From Gemmatimonadaceae bacterium (GTDB taxonomy: Bacteria > Gemmatimonadota > Gemmatimonadetes > Gemmatimonadales > Gemmatimonadaceae), in the NCBI GenBank assembly GCA_013813715.1, contig JACCRF010000077.1, forward strand, positions 1 through 64,000: DNA of 64,000 nucleotides, given 5' to 3'. A program made the translations under genes and the position numbers. Of this stretch, positions 27,619-37,447 are shown piece after piece (the first letter of the stretch is position 1; each line of letters starts with the position of its first letter). The notes under the pieces are model-generated. The model was not told the origin of the DNA and searched no databases. It worked only from the letters and a program-made list of their open reading frames with translations.

Positions 27619-29046
27619 ATGAAGAAAACGCTCATCGCCGCCGTTGCGGCTCTACTCGTATCGACCGGCTGCGATTCACTCAAGGATGCAATGTCGGCGC
27701 ACGTTGATGTCGTCGCCAAGGCGGGTGACAGCGAACTGACCATCACGCGCATGGCGAATCTGATCGGCGCATCGAAAGCCCCGATCCGCAAGGACGTGGC
27801 GAGCGCAGTGGTCGACACGTGGGTGAACTATCATCTCGCGGCGCAAGCGGCGGTGAACAACGACTCCCTAACCGACATAAAGGAGATCGACGAGGCGATG
27901 TGGGCGATGCTCGCAAACGTCAAGGCGAAGAAGTGGTACGACCAGGTCTCGAAGACATGGAAGGCCCCCGATAGCTCGACGGCCGAGGCCGCATACAACA
28001 GCGGCAACATGCTCGCGGCGAGCCACATCCTGCTGCTTACGCCCGATTCGTCGCCCGCGGCAAAGGCGGTTGTGAAGAAGAAGATCGACGCGCTGCGGGC
28101 CCAGGTCACGACCGCGAATTTCGCGGGGATGGCGCAACGCAACAGCCAGGATCCGCAGTCGGCGGTGCGAGGCGGAAAGCTGGGCGTCTTCCAGCGCGGC
28201 GCGATGGTTCCGCCGTTCGAACAAGGCATCCTCGCCGTGAAACCCGGCGAGATCTCGCCTGTCATTCAGACTCAGTACGGCTATCACTTCATCTACCGCC
28301 CGAGGTTTCCCGAGATCCGCGCGGAGTACCTGCAGGCGATGCAGGCCGGTGGCATGCAGGCGGCGGAGAGCACGTATCTCGCCGGCATCGAATCTTCCTC
28401 GAAGCTCGAGGTGAAGCAGGGCACCGCGGCCACCGTTCGCGCCGTTGTCGAGAACCCTGACGCGCATCGTGCCGACAAGACCGTCCTCGCCACGTCATCC
28501 ATCGGCAAGTTCACGGCGTCGGACCTGGCGCGGTGGATGGAGACGTTTCCTCCGCAGGCCGGAATCGTCGAGCAGGTTAAATCCGCTCCCGATTCGCTCA
28601 TGTCCGTATTCGTCAAGAACTTCGTGCGTAACGAGCTGGTGCTGCATTCCGCCGACAGCGCGAAGCTCGGGCCCGATGCGAAGCAGCTCGCCGACATCCG
28701 CAAGATGTTCGGCGCATCGCTCGTGACCGCGTGGACCGCGCTCAACGTCGATCCGAAGGGGCTTCAAACAGCCGCGTCGTCCAAGGCCGACCGTGCGAAG
28801 CTCGCCGCGCAGCGCGTCGAGGAATACGTCACCAAGCTGCTCTCCCAGCAGGCCCAGTTCGTGGAAATCACTCAGCCGCTGGAGAACGTGTTGCGTGAGA
28901 AGTACGACCACGACATCAATTCGGAGGCGATTGACCGTGTCCTTCTGGAAGCGGCCAAGGTGCGGCTGGCGACCGATTCCACATCTGCGGCGGGGCAACC
29001 CAAGTCGGTGGTTCCGGTGCCGAACACGGACACGACGAGGCGCTGA
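27619..29046 (+). CDS. Lipoprotein parvulin-type peptidyl-prolyl isomerase (PrsA/SurA-like)
   Basis: 475 aa. A lipobox at VSTGC puts the lipidated Cys at residue 18. A SurA_N-like helical region (about 28-120) precedes one parvulin domain (about 130-235), seen in LAASHILLLTPDSSP, FAGMAQRNSQDPQSAVRGG and LGVFQRGAMVPPFEQGI. A long helical C-terminal extension (about 300-475) follows. It probably assists folding of exported proteins at a membrane face. It is followed at 34 bp by a second chaperone of the same family, and mfd precedes it by 36 bp. Confidence 0.9.
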   Translation: MKKTLIAAVAALLVSTGCDSLKDAMSAHVDVVAKAGDSELTITRMANLIGASKAPIRKDVASAVVDTWVNYHLAAQAAVNNDSLTDIKEIDEAMWAMLANVKAKKWYDQVSKTWKAPDSSTAEAAYNSGNMLAASHILLLTPDSSPAAKAVVKKKIDALRAQVTTANFAGMAQRNSQDPQSAVRGGKLGVFQRGAMVPPFEQGILAVKPGEISPVIQTQYGYHFIYRPRFPEIRAEYLQAMQAGGMQAAESTYLAGIESSSKLEVKQGTAATVRAVVENPDAHRADKTVLATSSIGKFTASDLARWMETFPPQAGIVEQVKSAPDSLMSVFVKNFVRNELVLHSADSAKLGPDAKQLADIRKMFGASLVTAWTALNVDPKGLQTAASSKADRAKLAAQRVEEYVTKLLSQQAQFVEITQPLENVLREKYDHDINSEAIDRVLLEAAKVRLATDSTSAAGQPKSVVPVPNTDTTRR

Positions 29047-29080
29047 AGAACGATCGCCAATGCCGAGGGTATGAGAGTCG

Positions 29081-30412
29081 ATGCGTAAGGGACTGATTCT
29101 TTCGATGCTGGCCCTGCCGCTTGCTGTTGCGGCGCAGGCGCCAGCACCTCCGACGGTGGCGATAGCGAGCCCGGCGCGAACCACGATCCCGGTTGATCGG
29201 GTTGTAGCGGTGGTCGGAACCCAGGTGATTCTGTGGAGCGATGTAATGAGCTCCGTCAACCAGCAGCGAGCGGCGGGTTTTCGTCTGCCCCCGGACTCTG
29301 CGGGGCAGGCGGCTGTTGCGCGCGACGCGCTGAATCAGCTCGTGGATGAGGAGATCCTCGTCCAGAAGGCACACGAGCTGAAGATCGAGGTGACGCCGGA
29401 CGAGGTTAATCGCTCGGTCGACGACCAGATCAAGCGAGTAAGGCAGGGCTTCCAGACGGACGATGAGTATAAGGCGGAGCTCACGAACGCCGGCTTCGGA
29501 ACTCCGGAAGAGTACAAGCGAACGCTGTACGAGCAGTTCTACCGCCGCGCGCTTCAGCAGCGGGTGTTCGAGGAGCTTCGGAAAACAGCGGTGGGGCGGA
29601 ACGTGAGTGACGCGGAGGTTGAGGACGCCTTCCAGAAGAACAAGGAGGTCCTCCAGCGACAGCCGGCGACCGTTACGTTCAGGCAGATCGTAGTCAGCCC
29701 GAAGGCCACGGCCGATGCGAAACAGCGCGCCCGTGCGAAAGCGGACTCGCTGCTCGTCGAGGTAAGAAGGGGTGGAGACTTCGAGCAGGTTGCGAAGCGT
29801 GAATCCATGGATCCGGCCTCGAAGCAGACTGGCGGAGACCTCGGCTGGAATCGACGCGGCGCGATGGTGCCGGAGTTCGAGCGCGTGATGTTCGCGTTGA
29901 ACCCAGGTCAGATCGGCCCGGTGGTGGAGACCGCGTTCGGGTACCACATCATTCGAGTTGACCGCGTTCAGGCCGCCGAGGTCAAGGCGCATCACATCCT
30001 GATCAGCCCGGTGATCGATTCGGCGGACATGGCCGCGGCAAGGAAGGAAGCCGACAGCGTAGCCGCGCAGCTTCGGCGTGGGGTGGCTTTCGATTCGCTC
30101 GTCGCGAAGCACCACGATCCGGCGGAAGAGAAAGGCATCCTTCAGCCGTTCCAGCGCGACTCGCTGCCGGCATCGTATGCTACCGCTGTAACGGGAAAGA
30201 AGAGCGGCGACGTCACCGATCCGTTCGAGCTCGCCACTCCGCGCGGCGCCTCGAAATACGCAGTACTCCAGCTTGTGAGCGTGAACGAAGCGGGTCAGTT
30301 CGTCGAGGCCGAGGTGAGGGAGCGCATCAGGCAGCAGCTCGTCGCCGAGCGTGCCACGCGTTCGCTGCTCGATGACCTCCGCAAGCGGACGTTCGTAGCT
30401 CTGCGATTGTAG
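29081..30412 (+). CDS. surA: Periplasmic chaperone SurA-like
   Basis: 443 aa with a signal peptide (to about residue 19). SurA_N helices at about 35-170 begin with VDRVVAVVGTQVILWSDV. The first parvulin domain (about 195-290) includes VTFRQIVVSP and GGDLGWNRRGAMVPEFE; the second (about 300-400) is recognisable at VKAHHILISPVI but lacks the GGDLGW-type core. SurA delivers outer-membrane proteins to the BAM machinery. It is in tandem with the lipoprotein PPIase and 3 bp from pdxA, echoing the surA-pdxA order known in proteobacteria. Confidence 0.92.
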   Translation: MRKGLILSMLALPLAVAAQAPAPPTVAIASPARTTIPVDRVVAVVGTQVILWSDVMSSVNQQRAAGFRLPPDSAGQAAVARDALNQLVDEEILVQKAHELKIEVTPDEVNRSVDDQIKRVRQGFQTDDEYKAELTNAGFGTPEEYKRTLYEQFYRRALQQRVFEELRKTAVGRNVSDAEVEDAFQKNKEVLQRQPATVTFRQIVVSPKATADAKQRARAKADSLLVEVRRGGDFEQVAKRESMDPASKQTGGDLGWNRRGAMVPEFERVMFALNPGQIGPVVETAFGYHIIRVDRVQAAEVKAHHILISPVIDSADMAAARKEADSVAAQLRRGVAFDSLVAKHHDPAEEKGILQPFQRDSLPASYATAVTGKKSGDVTDPFELATPRGASKYAVLQLVSVNEAGQFVEAEVRERIRQQLVAERATRSLLDDLRKRTFVALRL

Positions 30413-30415
30413 CGA

Positions 30416-31393
30416 GTGTCGCCGCGCATCGCCGTGACCGTGGGCGATCCCCGCGGCATCGGACCGGAGGTCATCGGACGTGCGCTCGCCGACTCAAGGG
30501 TTGGCGAGCGCTCTGACTTTGTAGTGGTCGGACCGGAGAACTGCGGAGTTGAAGTGGATGAGCCTGTCGGCGAGTGGGATCCTGCGGGAGAGGCGCGGCT
30601 CGCCGGCAGGCTCAGCGGACTCGCGATCGTGCGCGCGGTCGCGATGGCGATGCGAGGGGAGGTCGAGGGCCTGGTAACCGGCCCAATCGACAAACGCGCG
30701 TTGCTCGACGGCGGCTACGACTTTCCGGGCCACACCGAGATGCTGGCGACGCTAACAGGGTGCCGCGTCGCGATGATGCTGGCTGCAGTGCGCGAGCCAA
30801 GTGAGGCGGCGCCGAATCAGCTCCGCGTAGTTCTCGCGACGACGCATCTGCCGCTGCGTCAGGTGCCTGCAGCCCTGACCGAAGATGTGATCGTGTCTGC
30901 GGCGGAGATCACCAGGGAATATCTGACTCGCTGGTTCGGCATCGAAGCACCTCGTATCGCTCTGTGTGCGCTCAATCCGCACGCCGGCGATGGCGGCCGG
31001 TTCGGGACGGAGGACGACGAGCTGCTGCGACCAGCCGCGCTGCGCGCGGGGATCGAGGGCCCGTTCCCGGCCGACACTGTTTTCGTTCGCGCGATGCGGG
31101 GTGCCTTCGACGCCGTGATCGCTCCGTATCACGACATCGGCATGACGGCCATAAAGGTCGCATCCTTCGGGGCAGCGGTGAATGTGACACTCGGCCTGCC
31201 TTTCCCCCGCACATCGCCTGACCACGGAACCGCGCTGGACATCGCTGGCCGCGGAATGGCCGACCCGTCGAGCTTTATCGCGGCGCTGCTTCTGTGCCGG
31301 CGGATTGTGGCTCTCGCTCCCCCTCACGCCGGTCGCCCGCCGAGTGAAGGTCCACCGCAAGCGACTCGATCCTCCGGCCGTCCATCGTTCTGA
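30416..31393 (+). CDS. pdxA: 4-hydroxythreonine-4-phosphate dehydrogenase PdxA
   Basis: 325 aa NAD-dependent enzyme of pyridoxal 5'-phosphate synthesis. GTG start at 30416. Marks are TVGDPRGIGPEV at the N-terminus, the metal-site His residues in ATTHLPL, APYHDIGMTAIK and TSPDHGTALDIAG, and the LNPHAGDGG block. The last about 25 residues (Pro/Ser/Arg-rich) are not family-like; they overlap the CorC-type gene on the other strand by 119 bp, so the coding extension may result from loss of an earlier stop. Confidence 0.93.
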   Translation: MSPRIAVTVGDPRGIGPEVIGRALADSRVGERSDFVVVGPENCGVEVDEPVGEWDPAGEARLAGRLSGLAIVRAVAMAMRGEVEGLVTGPIDKRALLDGGYDFPGHTEMLATLTGCRVAMMLAAVREPSEAAPNQLRVVLATTHLPLRQVPAALTEDVIVSAAEITREYLTRWFGIEAPRIALCALNPHAGDGGRFGTEDDELLRPAALRAGIEGPFPADTVFVRAMRGAFDAVIAPYHDIGMTAIKVASFGAAVNVTLGLPFPRTSPDHGTALDIAGRGMADPSSFIAALLLCRRIVALAPPHAGRPPSEGPPQATRSSGRPSF

Positions 31394-32669
31394 CGGTGAA
31401 TATCGCGCCGCCAGCGAACACGCGGTCGCCCTGCGCGGGCACTCTCCCGAGCACGCCGAAGACGTAACCGCCGATCGTCTTCGCGTCCTCGTCGGGGACG
31501 CTCAGGGCGAAGTGATCGTTCAACTCGCCAATGTTGGTGCTGCCGTTGACTAGCGTCTCGCCGGCACGCGTCTGCACCGGCTCCGCTTCGTCCTCGGGAG
31601 TATCGTACTCGTCGAGAATCTGTCCGACGATCTCCTCGAGGAGATCCTCCATCGTGACGATGCCGGCCGTGCCGCCATACTCATCGAGGACGATCGCCAT
31701 GTGCTCCTTGAGCCGCTTGAAGTCTGCGAGAACCTCCTCGACCTCGCGCGATCCGGGAATCACATGCACCGAACGCATCAGCGAGCGCAGCGCGAATCCA
31801 CGCGATTCCCCCTCGTGCGCTTCCCGGTCGCCCTGAGCCGCGGGAATAAGGATCTTGAGCAGGTCCTTGGAGAGGATCAGGCCGATGATGTCGTCTATCG
31901 ACTCGTCGTAAATCGGGTACCGGGAGAAGCCGCTCTCCTCGACGATGCGAAGCACGTCGTGCAGCGTCGCGTCCACGCCGATCGCGACGATCTCGGTCCG
32001 CGGCGTCATCACTTCTCGCGCGTTCTTCTCGGAGAACTCGAAAACGGCCTCGATAAGGTCGGCGTCGCCCTGCGGGATCGATCCGCCTTCCTGCGCCTGT
32101 TCGACAAGGAGCCGGAGCTCCTCCGGTGAGTGGACGCTTTCCTCCTGGGTGGCGGCGGGCTGGCCGAGGATGCGGAGGAAGCCGTTGGCAGAATTGTGAA
32201 CGATCCAGAGGAAAGGGCTCATCACCCACGCGAAGAGCATCAGCGGTGGGGCGAGGATGCGGGCGAACCTCTCCGGGTTGTCGTGGGCGAGCGATTTGGG
32301 GACGAGCTCGCCGAGGACCACGTGCAGGTACGAGAGAACGGCGAAGGCGGCGATCCCCGAAAGCGTGAGTGCGAGGGTGCCGGTCCAGTCGATCGGCGCG
32401 TCCCCGAACATGCCGGAGAACGCGATCACCAGCGGCTGCGCGGCAATCCATCCGAGCCCGAGGCTGGAGAGAGTAACGCCAAGCTGGCTGGCCGAAAGTA
32501 CCCGGGAGATATTTGAGGTGGCCTTGAGCGCGATCCGCGCAAGTTTGTCGCCCGTGCGGATCATCGCCTCGAGGCGAGTGCGTCTTGACCTGACGATGGC
32601 GAACTCGGCCGCAACAAAGAATCCGTTGAGGATCACGAGCGCGAGGATGGCGGACAACTTGAGAATCAC
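31275..32669 (-). CDS. CNNM/CBS-domain transporter-associated protein (HlyC/CorC family)
   Basis: 464 aa. N-terminal CNNM (DUF21) membrane region (about 1-185) with [16 protein letters not shown] and [16 protein letters not shown], then paired CBS domains (about 215-340; [46 protein letters not shown]) and a CorC_HlyC domain (about 355-440; INLGELNDHF-type motif is NIGELNDHF). Family members are implicated in Mg2+ or Co2+ export. The C-terminal 30 residues are low complexity and overlap pdxA convergently. Confidence 0.93.
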   Translation of the reverse strand: MILKLSAILALVILNGFFVAAEFAIVRSRRTRLEAMIRTGDKLARIALKATSNISRVLSASQLGVTLSSLGLGWIAAQPLVIAFSGMFGDAPIDWTGTLALTLSGIAAFAVLSYLHVVLGELVPKSLAHDNPERFARILAPPLMLFAWVMSPFLWIVHNSANGFLRILGQPAATQEESVHSPEELRLLVEQAQEGGSIPQGDADLIEAVFEFSEKNAREVMTPRTEIVAIGVDATLHDVLRIVEESGFSRYPIYDESIDDIIGLILSKDLLKILIPAAQGDREAHEGESRGFALRSLMRSVHVIPGSREVEEVLADFKRLKEHMAIVLDEYGGTAGIVTMEDLLEEIVGQILDEYDTPEDEAEPVQTRAGETLVNGSTNIGELNDHFALSVPDEDAKTIGGYVFGVLGRVPAQGDRVFAGGAIFTVRTMDGRRIESLAVDLHSAGDRREGEREPQSAGTEAAPR

Positions 32670-32729
32670 CTCCGAAAATTATCACAATCGCCGTTGCCGG
32701 GGTGCCTCAAGCGCGTCGCGTGCGATTAC

Positions 32730-33623
32730 ATGAGCGGCCTTCCCCACAGCCATGCCGATCACGCGCCAGTGCGCAGCCTTCGCATCGCGCTCGCGCTCAC
32801 GGCGGCCCTGCTGGTGGTCGAGGTCATCGGCGGAATCGTCTCCAATTCGCTGGCGCTGCTCGCGGACGCAGGCCACATGCTCACCGATGTGGCGGCGCTC
32901 GCCTTCTCGCTGTTCGTCGCATGGTTCAGCCGCCAGCCAGGAACGCCGCAAAAGAGCTTCGGCTACCTGCGATGGGAGATACTGGCGGCGTTCCTGAATG
33001 GAGCCGCCCTGCTGCTCATTTCGGCTTGGATCGTCGTCGAGGCAGTGGTGCGGGTTCGGTCTCCGGAGCCGGTTGCCGGTGGTCTGATGCTGGGTGTCGC
33101 CGTTGCCGGACTGCTGGTAAATGTGATAAGCGCCAGGATTCTGCATCCCACTTCGCGCGCGAACATGAACGTCCGCGGCGCGTATCTGCATGTGGTAGGC
33201 GATCTGCTGGCGTCGGTTGGAACGGTTGTCGCCGCGGTCCTGATACAAATGACCGGGTGGCTGCTCGCCGACCCCTTGGCATCATTCCTCACCACAGCCC
33301 TGATCATGCGCGGAGCGTGGCGGCTCGTGCGCGAGTCTGTGGACATCCTCCTGGAGTCGGCGCCCCCACACATAGAACTGGGAGCCGTGCGACTCCAGCT
33401 CGAGGCCATTCCCGGGGTCGAATCGGTGCACGACCTTCACGTGTGGTCGGTGACCCCGCGGATGGTGGCGATGAGCGCGCACGCGATCGTGCGCGATGCG
33501 GCCTCGCAGCAGCATGTGCTGGAGCATGTCCACGATGCGATGGCGTTGTTCGGCATAAGCCACGTCACGGTGCAGCTCGAGCAGAGCGAAATGCACGAGA
33601 GGGAATCACACCTTCACGCGTGA
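32730..33623 (+). CDS. Cation diffusion facilitator (CzcD/ZnT-type)
   Basis: 297 aa. After an N-terminal HSHADH segment come six hydrophobic helices (about 17-215) with the zinc-site motifs LLADAGHMLTDVAAL in TM2 and YLHVVGDLLASVG in TM5, each giving the His-x3-Asp pair of ZnT-type members. A cytoplasmic domain (about 220-297) includes GVESVHDLHVWSVTP. Expected role is efflux of Zn2+ or related ions. The ATG at 32730 is chosen for the family-like His-rich N-terminus; an in-frame ATG at 32694 adds 12 residues. It is divergent from the CNNM gene by 60 bp. Confidence 0.92.
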   Translation: MSGLPHSHADHAPVRSLRIALALTAALLVVEVIGGIVSNSLALLADAGHMLTDVAALAFSLFVAWFSRQPGTPQKSFGYLRWEILAAFLNGAALLLISAWIVVEAVVRVRSPEPVAGGLMLGVAVAGLLVNVISARILHPTSRANMNVRGAYLHVVGDLLASVGTVVAAVLIQMTGWLLADPLASFLTTALIMRGAWRLVRESVDILLESAPPHIELGAVRLQLEAIPGVESVHDLHVWSVTPRMVAMSAHAIVRDAASQQHVLEHVHDAMALFGISHVTVQLEQSEMHERESHLHA

Positions 33624-33717
33624 TGGAATCACTCGATGGTCGCCTGTCAACGCGCACTTGGGCAGTTGGCGCCCTGCGACTGCACTTAGGCAACCGAACC
33701 GGATAGCTTTGGATGCC

Positions 33718-35565
33718 ATGCCAGACCCGCAGGATATCCGCAACATCGCCATCATCGCGCACGTCGATCACGGCAAGACGACCCTCGTAGACAAGATGCT
33801 CCGGCAGGCAGGAGCTTTTCGCGAAAACCAGGTCGTGATGGAGCGTGTAATGGACTCCAACCCGCTCGAGCGGGAGCGCGGCATCACGATTCTCGCGAAG
33901 AACACGTCGGTCCGCTGGCGCGGGACGAAGATCAACATCGTCGACACCCCGGGCCACTCGGATTTCGGCGGTGAGGTGGAACGCACGCTACGGATGGTGA
34001 ACGGCGTGCTGCTCGTGGTTGATGCGTTCGATGGGCCGATGCCCCAGACGCGCTTCGTGCTCAGGAAGGCATTGGCGCTTGGCCGGACGCCGATCGTGGT
34101 CATCAACAAGATCGATCGACCCGGCTCAGATCCGATGCGTGTACACGACGAGGTGCTCGACCTCTTCATCGAGCTCGAGGCGGACGAGGCGCAGCTCGAC
34201 GCGCCGGTAGTGTACGCATCGGCGCGCGAGGGTGTGGCGACGATGGACCTCGATACGACTCCGGTTGATCTGGTGCCGCTGTTCGAGGCGATCGTCGAGC
34301 ACGTTCCGGCCCCGCCGCGCGATTCGAAATCGCCGTTCCAGATGCTGGTGTCCACGATCGACTACTCGCCGTACCTGGGGCGGCTCGGTATCGGGCGGAT
34401 CGAACGCGGCAAGGTGCGTGTAGGCCAGCAGGTGACGCTGCTTCCACTGGACGAAACCGCGAAGGTGGAACAGGCGAAGGTGACGAAGCTATTCGGGTAT
34501 GAAGGGCTCGAGCGCGTCGAGCTCGAGGAGGCGTCCGCCGGCGAAATCGTAGCCTTGGCCGGTCTCGAGGGAGTCGAGATCGGTCTCACCGTCACCGACG
34601 TCGAGCACCCCGAGCGGCTGGCGGGCATCTCCGTCGAAGAGCCGACGATATCGGTGGATTTTCTCGTCAACAACTCGCCCTTCTCGGGGAGGGAAGCGAA
34701 GTTCGTCACATCGCGCCAGATCAGGGAGCGCCTGTACCGCGAGCTCGAGCGAAATGTGGCTTTGCGGGTCGAGGACACGCCCTCCACCGATACATGGACC
34801 GTCTCCGGGCGCGGCGAACTGCATCTCACGATCCTGATGGAGACGATGCGGCGCGAGGGTTACGAGTTCCAGGTGTCCCGCCCGCGGGTGATCACGCGCG
34901 CCGGGTCGAACGGCGAGCGCCTCGAGCCGTACGAGGAGCTGGCGATCGACGTCTCCGAGGAATTCCTGGGCGCCGTCATCGAGAAGCTCGGGCCGCGGCG
35001 TGCCGAGATGATCGAGATGAAGAATCCCGGGCAGGGAATGGTACGTCTTCTTTACAGGATTCCCGCTCGCGGACTTTTCGGTTACCGGTCAGAATTCATG
35101 ACCGATACGCGCGGAACGGGGATCATGCACCACCGCTTTCTGGACTATGGGGCATGGTCGGGGCCGCTGGCGGGACGTACAAGGGGCACACTTGTCTCAA
35201 TGGAACCCGGTGTGATTGTTGCATTCGCACTCGCCAATCTGTCCGAGCGGGCAACGTTGTTCGTGGCGCCGGGTGACAAGGTGTATGAGGGCATGCTGGT
35301 CGGGGAGAATTCGCGGCCCGGGGACATGGACGTGAACCCGACGAAGGAGAAGAAGCTGACCAACATGCGGAGCAAGTCGAGCGACGAAAACATCCAGCTC
35401 GAGGCACCGCGGGAATTGACGTTGGAAGGCGCGTTGGAGTATATCGAGGAGGACGAGCTGATCGAAGTGACTCCGCAGGCGATACGCCTGCGGAAGCGGT
35501 TCCTCAGCGCGAACGATCGAAAGAAGCTGTCGCGCGAAGCCAAACGTGAGCGCGCGCTTCTCTAA
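33718..35565 (+). CDS. typA: Ribosome-associated GTPase TypA/BipA
   Basis: 615 aa. G1 is AHVDHGKTT, switch [19 protein letters not shown]4 [10 protein letters not shown]. The C-terminal BipA-specific portion contains [21 protein letters not shown] and the [14 protein letters not shown] block. It acts on 50S assembly and stress translation. ATG at 33718 is preferred over 33658 because [12 protein letters not shown] matches the family N-terminus. Confidence 0.97.
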   Translation: MPDPQDIRNIAIIAHVDHGKTTLVDKMLRQAGAFRENQVVMERVMDSNPLERERGITILAKNTSVRWRGTKINIVDTPGHSDFGGEVERTLRMVNGVLLVVDAFDGPMPQTRFVLRKALALGRTPIVVINKIDRPGSDPMRVHDEVLDLFIELEADEAQLDAPVVYASAREGVATMDLDTTPVDLVPLFEAIVEHVPAPPRDSKSPFQMLVSTIDYSPYLGRLGIGRIERGKVRVGQQVTLLPLDETAKVEQAKVTKLFGYEGLERVELEEASAGEIVALAGLEGVEIGLTVTDVEHPERLAGISVEEPTISVDFLVNNSPFSGREAKFVTSRQIRERLYRELERNVALRVEDTPSTDTWTVSGRGELHLTILMETMRREGYEFQVSRPRVITRAGSNGERLEPYEELAIDVSEEFLGAVIEKLGPRRAEMIEMKNPGQGMVRLLYRIPARGLFGYRSEFMTDTRGTGIMHHRFLDYGAWSGPLAGRTRGTLVSMEPGVIVAFALANLSERATLFVAPGDKVYEGMLVGENSRPGDMDVNPTKEKKLTNMRSKSSDENIQLEAPRELTLEGALEYIEEDELIEVTPQAIRLRKRFLSANDRKKLSREAKRERALL

Positions 35566-35584
35566 CCAGGAGGAAAGTGATTGT

Positions 35585-35983
35585 ATGTTGGACACGTTCG
35601 AGTCGCCGGCTGGCGGTTACTTCGAGGAAGGCGACGCGAGGATGTGGTACGCGGTAGAAGCTGACGACGCTGCGGCGGGTCCGACGGGCAGTGACGATCC
35701 GGAAGACGAGATCATCGTGGACGGGGATTCCGAAAAGGACGATGTCGATGACGACCTCGACGAGCTTGGGCTGGACGACGAGGACGATGACGATGACGAC
35801 GATGATCTGGATGATGATGACGATCTGGACGACGATGATGATGACGATGATGATGACGACGATGATGATGACGACGACGACGACGATCTGGATGACGACC
35901 TCGTTGACCTGGACGATGAGTACGACACAGAGGACGATGACAAGCACAAGGGTCCCGGCCACATGAGGCGTTATCAGGACTGA
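35585..35983 (+). CDS. Extremely Asp-rich low-complexity protein
   Basis: About 132 aa downstream of typA. A strong AGGAGG lies at 35568-35573. The ATG at 35585 is 11 bases beyond it; TTG at 35581 has better spacing and is a possible start. The N-terminal 45 residues are ordinary (MLDTFESPAGGYFEEGDARM, then WYAVEADDAAAGPTG). About 70 residues of nearly pure Asp with sparse Leu, Glu and Val follow, ending in a basic tail (KHKGPGHMRRYQD). The DNA is a GAY-triplet tract prone to slippage. No function is recognised; cation binding or nucleic-acid mimicry are possibilities only. Confidence 0.72.
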   Translation: MLDTFESPAGGYFEEGDARMWYAVEADDAAAGPTGSDDPEDEIIVDGDSEKDDVDDDLDELGLDDEDDDDDDDDLDDDDDLDDDDDDDDDDDDDDDDDDDDLDDDLVDLDDEYDTEDDDKHKGPGHMRRYQD

Positions 35984-36010
35984 CCCGGTTCAGTTCGAGT
36001 ACAGCACGAG

Positions 36011-36038
36011 AATCGCCGCCGGGATTCCGGCGGCGATT
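36011..36038 (+). terminator. Hairpin terminator after the Asp-rich gene
   Basis: A perfect 12 bp stem (36011-36022 with 36027-36038, AATCGCCGCCGG and its complement) closes a 4 nt loop GATT, 27 bp after the Asp-rich stop. The following bases are only weakly T-rich (TCGCAATCTTT), so it may act as an imperfect intrinsic terminator. Confidence 0.65.
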
Positions 36039-36082
36039 TCGCAATCTTTCCAGTTCCAGCCCGAGGCTTGAAACTTCACTCC

Positions 36083-36649
36083 ATGAAACTTTTTCTCATC
36101 GCGGCGATGGTCATCGCTGCCGTCGGGACTGCGGATCGCGCAGCGGGGCAGGGGCAGGACCAGTACGCATTCGGGCTGTCGGGCGGCGCTGCAATCGCGA
36201 CGGCAGACCTGCACGACCACCACGACAGCGGCTTCAACGGGACGCTGAGTTTCGGCATCGGCGGTGTGGATTCGCCCGTAGGGATCCGCTTTGACGGGAT
36301 GTACAACAGGTTCGGCGATCGAGAGGGCGTTGCGGGGACGCTCGACCAGGGCGAGGCGCGGATAGCCGGGCTCACCGGCAACCTCGTCTTCAACGTCTAC
36401 GGCACCCACAGTCGTGTTTACGGGATCACGGGCGTCGGCGGCTACTCGTATAGCCCGACCGGAGCGGGGACGAAAGGCACCAACGATTTCGGAGTGAACG
36501 CCGGGCTCGGGCTATGGCTGCCGTTCGTGAACGGGTTTGTGGAGGCGCGCTTCCACCACTTCTACAGGGCGCTTCCTGACGCCGCGACCGGGACGAAGGG
36601 GAAGAAGTCGGCGCGGTTTTATCCGATCACATTCGGGATACTTTACTAG
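36083..36649 (+). CDS. Small outer-membrane beta-barrel protein
   Basis: 188 aa. Signal peptide to about residue 22. Mature part has repeated beta hairpins of OmpA/OprF-like 8-strand barrels: FGLSGGAAIATADLHDHHDS, TLSFGIGGVDSPVGIRFDGM, VYGITGVGGYSYSPTG, VNAGLGLWLPFVNGFVEARF, and an aromatic end ITFGILY. ATG at 36083 is chosen; an in-frame ATG lies 5 codons upstream. Role unknown. Confidence 0.75.
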   Translation: MKLFLIAAMVIAAVGTADRAAGQGQDQYAFGLSGGAAIATADLHDHHDSGFNGTLSFGIGGVDSPVGIRFDGMYNRFGDREGVAGTLDQGEARIAGLTGNLVFNVYGTHSRVYGITGVGGYSYSPTGAGTKGTNDFGVNAGLGLWLPFVNGFVEARFHHFYRALPDAATGTKGKKSARFYPITFGILY

Positions 36650-36728
36650 GGGTAATTTCGTTTGCCTCAGCCAGCGGCGCCGGATAGGTTTAGAGACTCT
36701 TGCCGCGCGTGAACATCGAGGCGGAAAA

Positions 36729-36802
<74 letters not shown>

Positions 36803-36925
36803 TCAACTACAACTCGTTGCCCTGCTTGAAGCTACGTCCGCACCGCGCGCCCGTGGGAAGCGGGGCTATCTTCGCTGCCCGCCCCTGCCAGTCTTCAATG
36901 CTAACACCACTTCAGTTACGCTCCA

Positions 36926-37318
36926 CTAGGCCATGTAGAACTCCCATGCGATTCCGTCGGGGTCCTTGAACGCGACATACCGCTTACCGAGTGTCTCGTC
37001 GAGCTTGGCTCCGGTATTGTCCACCCCCGCGGCGGTAAGCTCCGCCGCGACCCTCTCCAGTTCAGCTTCATCTGCACAGGCGAGCGCAACATGGTCCAGG
37101 CCGACTCGGTGGGGATTAAACCTGCCCCCGGCAGACGTCTCAGCCATGGGGCCGCGCACACCAATCGCAGTGCTGCCGGCGAGGAAGAGGAAAATCTCCG
37201 GAGCTTCCAGGATGACTTGGAAACCGAGAGTCTCCGAATAGAACTGCTTCGAACGCTCCAAATCAGAGGACCGAAGTGAAACGTGGTGGACGCCTGATGT
37301 CTTGATACCGATGCTCAT
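36926..37318 (-). CDS. VOC-superfamily (glyoxalase-like) protein
   Basis: 130 aa with the beta-alpha-beta3 VOC repeat twice: VHHVSLRSSDLERSKQFYSE and LDHVALACADEAELERVAAE. Possible metal ligands are His12, the His of LDHVAL, and Glu in the closing EFYMA. The KDPDGIAWEFY block is typical of glyoxalase/bleomycin-resistance members. Substrate unknown. It lies between tRNA-Ile and the first partial tRNA copy. Confidence 0.9.
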   Translation of the reverse strand: MSIGIKTSGVHHVSLRSSDLERSKQFYSETLGFQVILEAPEIFLFLAGSTAIGVRGPMAETSAGGRFNPHRVGLDHVALACADEAELERVAAELTAAGVDNTGAKLDETLGKRYVAFKDPDGIAWEFYMA

Positions 37319-37370
37319 GTTCGTTTTCTCCCTGAGTTACATGGTGTCACTACTTTAGCATAATTGCGCG

Positions 37371-37403
37371 AGGTCGAGTTTCAACTTCTCGATGACCTTT
37401 AGT
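37371..37403 (+). repeat. Decayed copy 1 of tRNA-Ile 3' region
   Basis: The words GCGCGAGGT, TTTCAACTTCTCGATGACC match tRNA-Ile positions 36765-36800 (GCGTGAGGT, GTTCAACTCCTCGATGGCC) with several substitutions and one missing base. It covers the variable loop, T arm and part of the acceptor strand. Confidence 0.6.
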
Positions 37404-37417
37404 CCCCCAGACCATTG

Positions 37418-37447
37418 GCCCCGTAAGCGTTTGAGCGCTCCCGGGGC
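37418..37447 (+). terminator. Hairpin just after tRNA copy 1
   Basis: GCCCCG (37418-37423) pairs with CGGGGC (37442-37447), with an inner AGCG/CGCT stem and a TTTGAG loop, followed by TTTCTCATT. It looks like an intrinsic terminator, as is common behind tRNA genes. Confidence 0.5.

Noticed and set aside
35504-35962. A Val/Ile-rich minus-strand frame opposite the Asp-rich gene
   Set aside because: It is the complement of the GAY triplet tract; the hydrophobic run has no natural start context.
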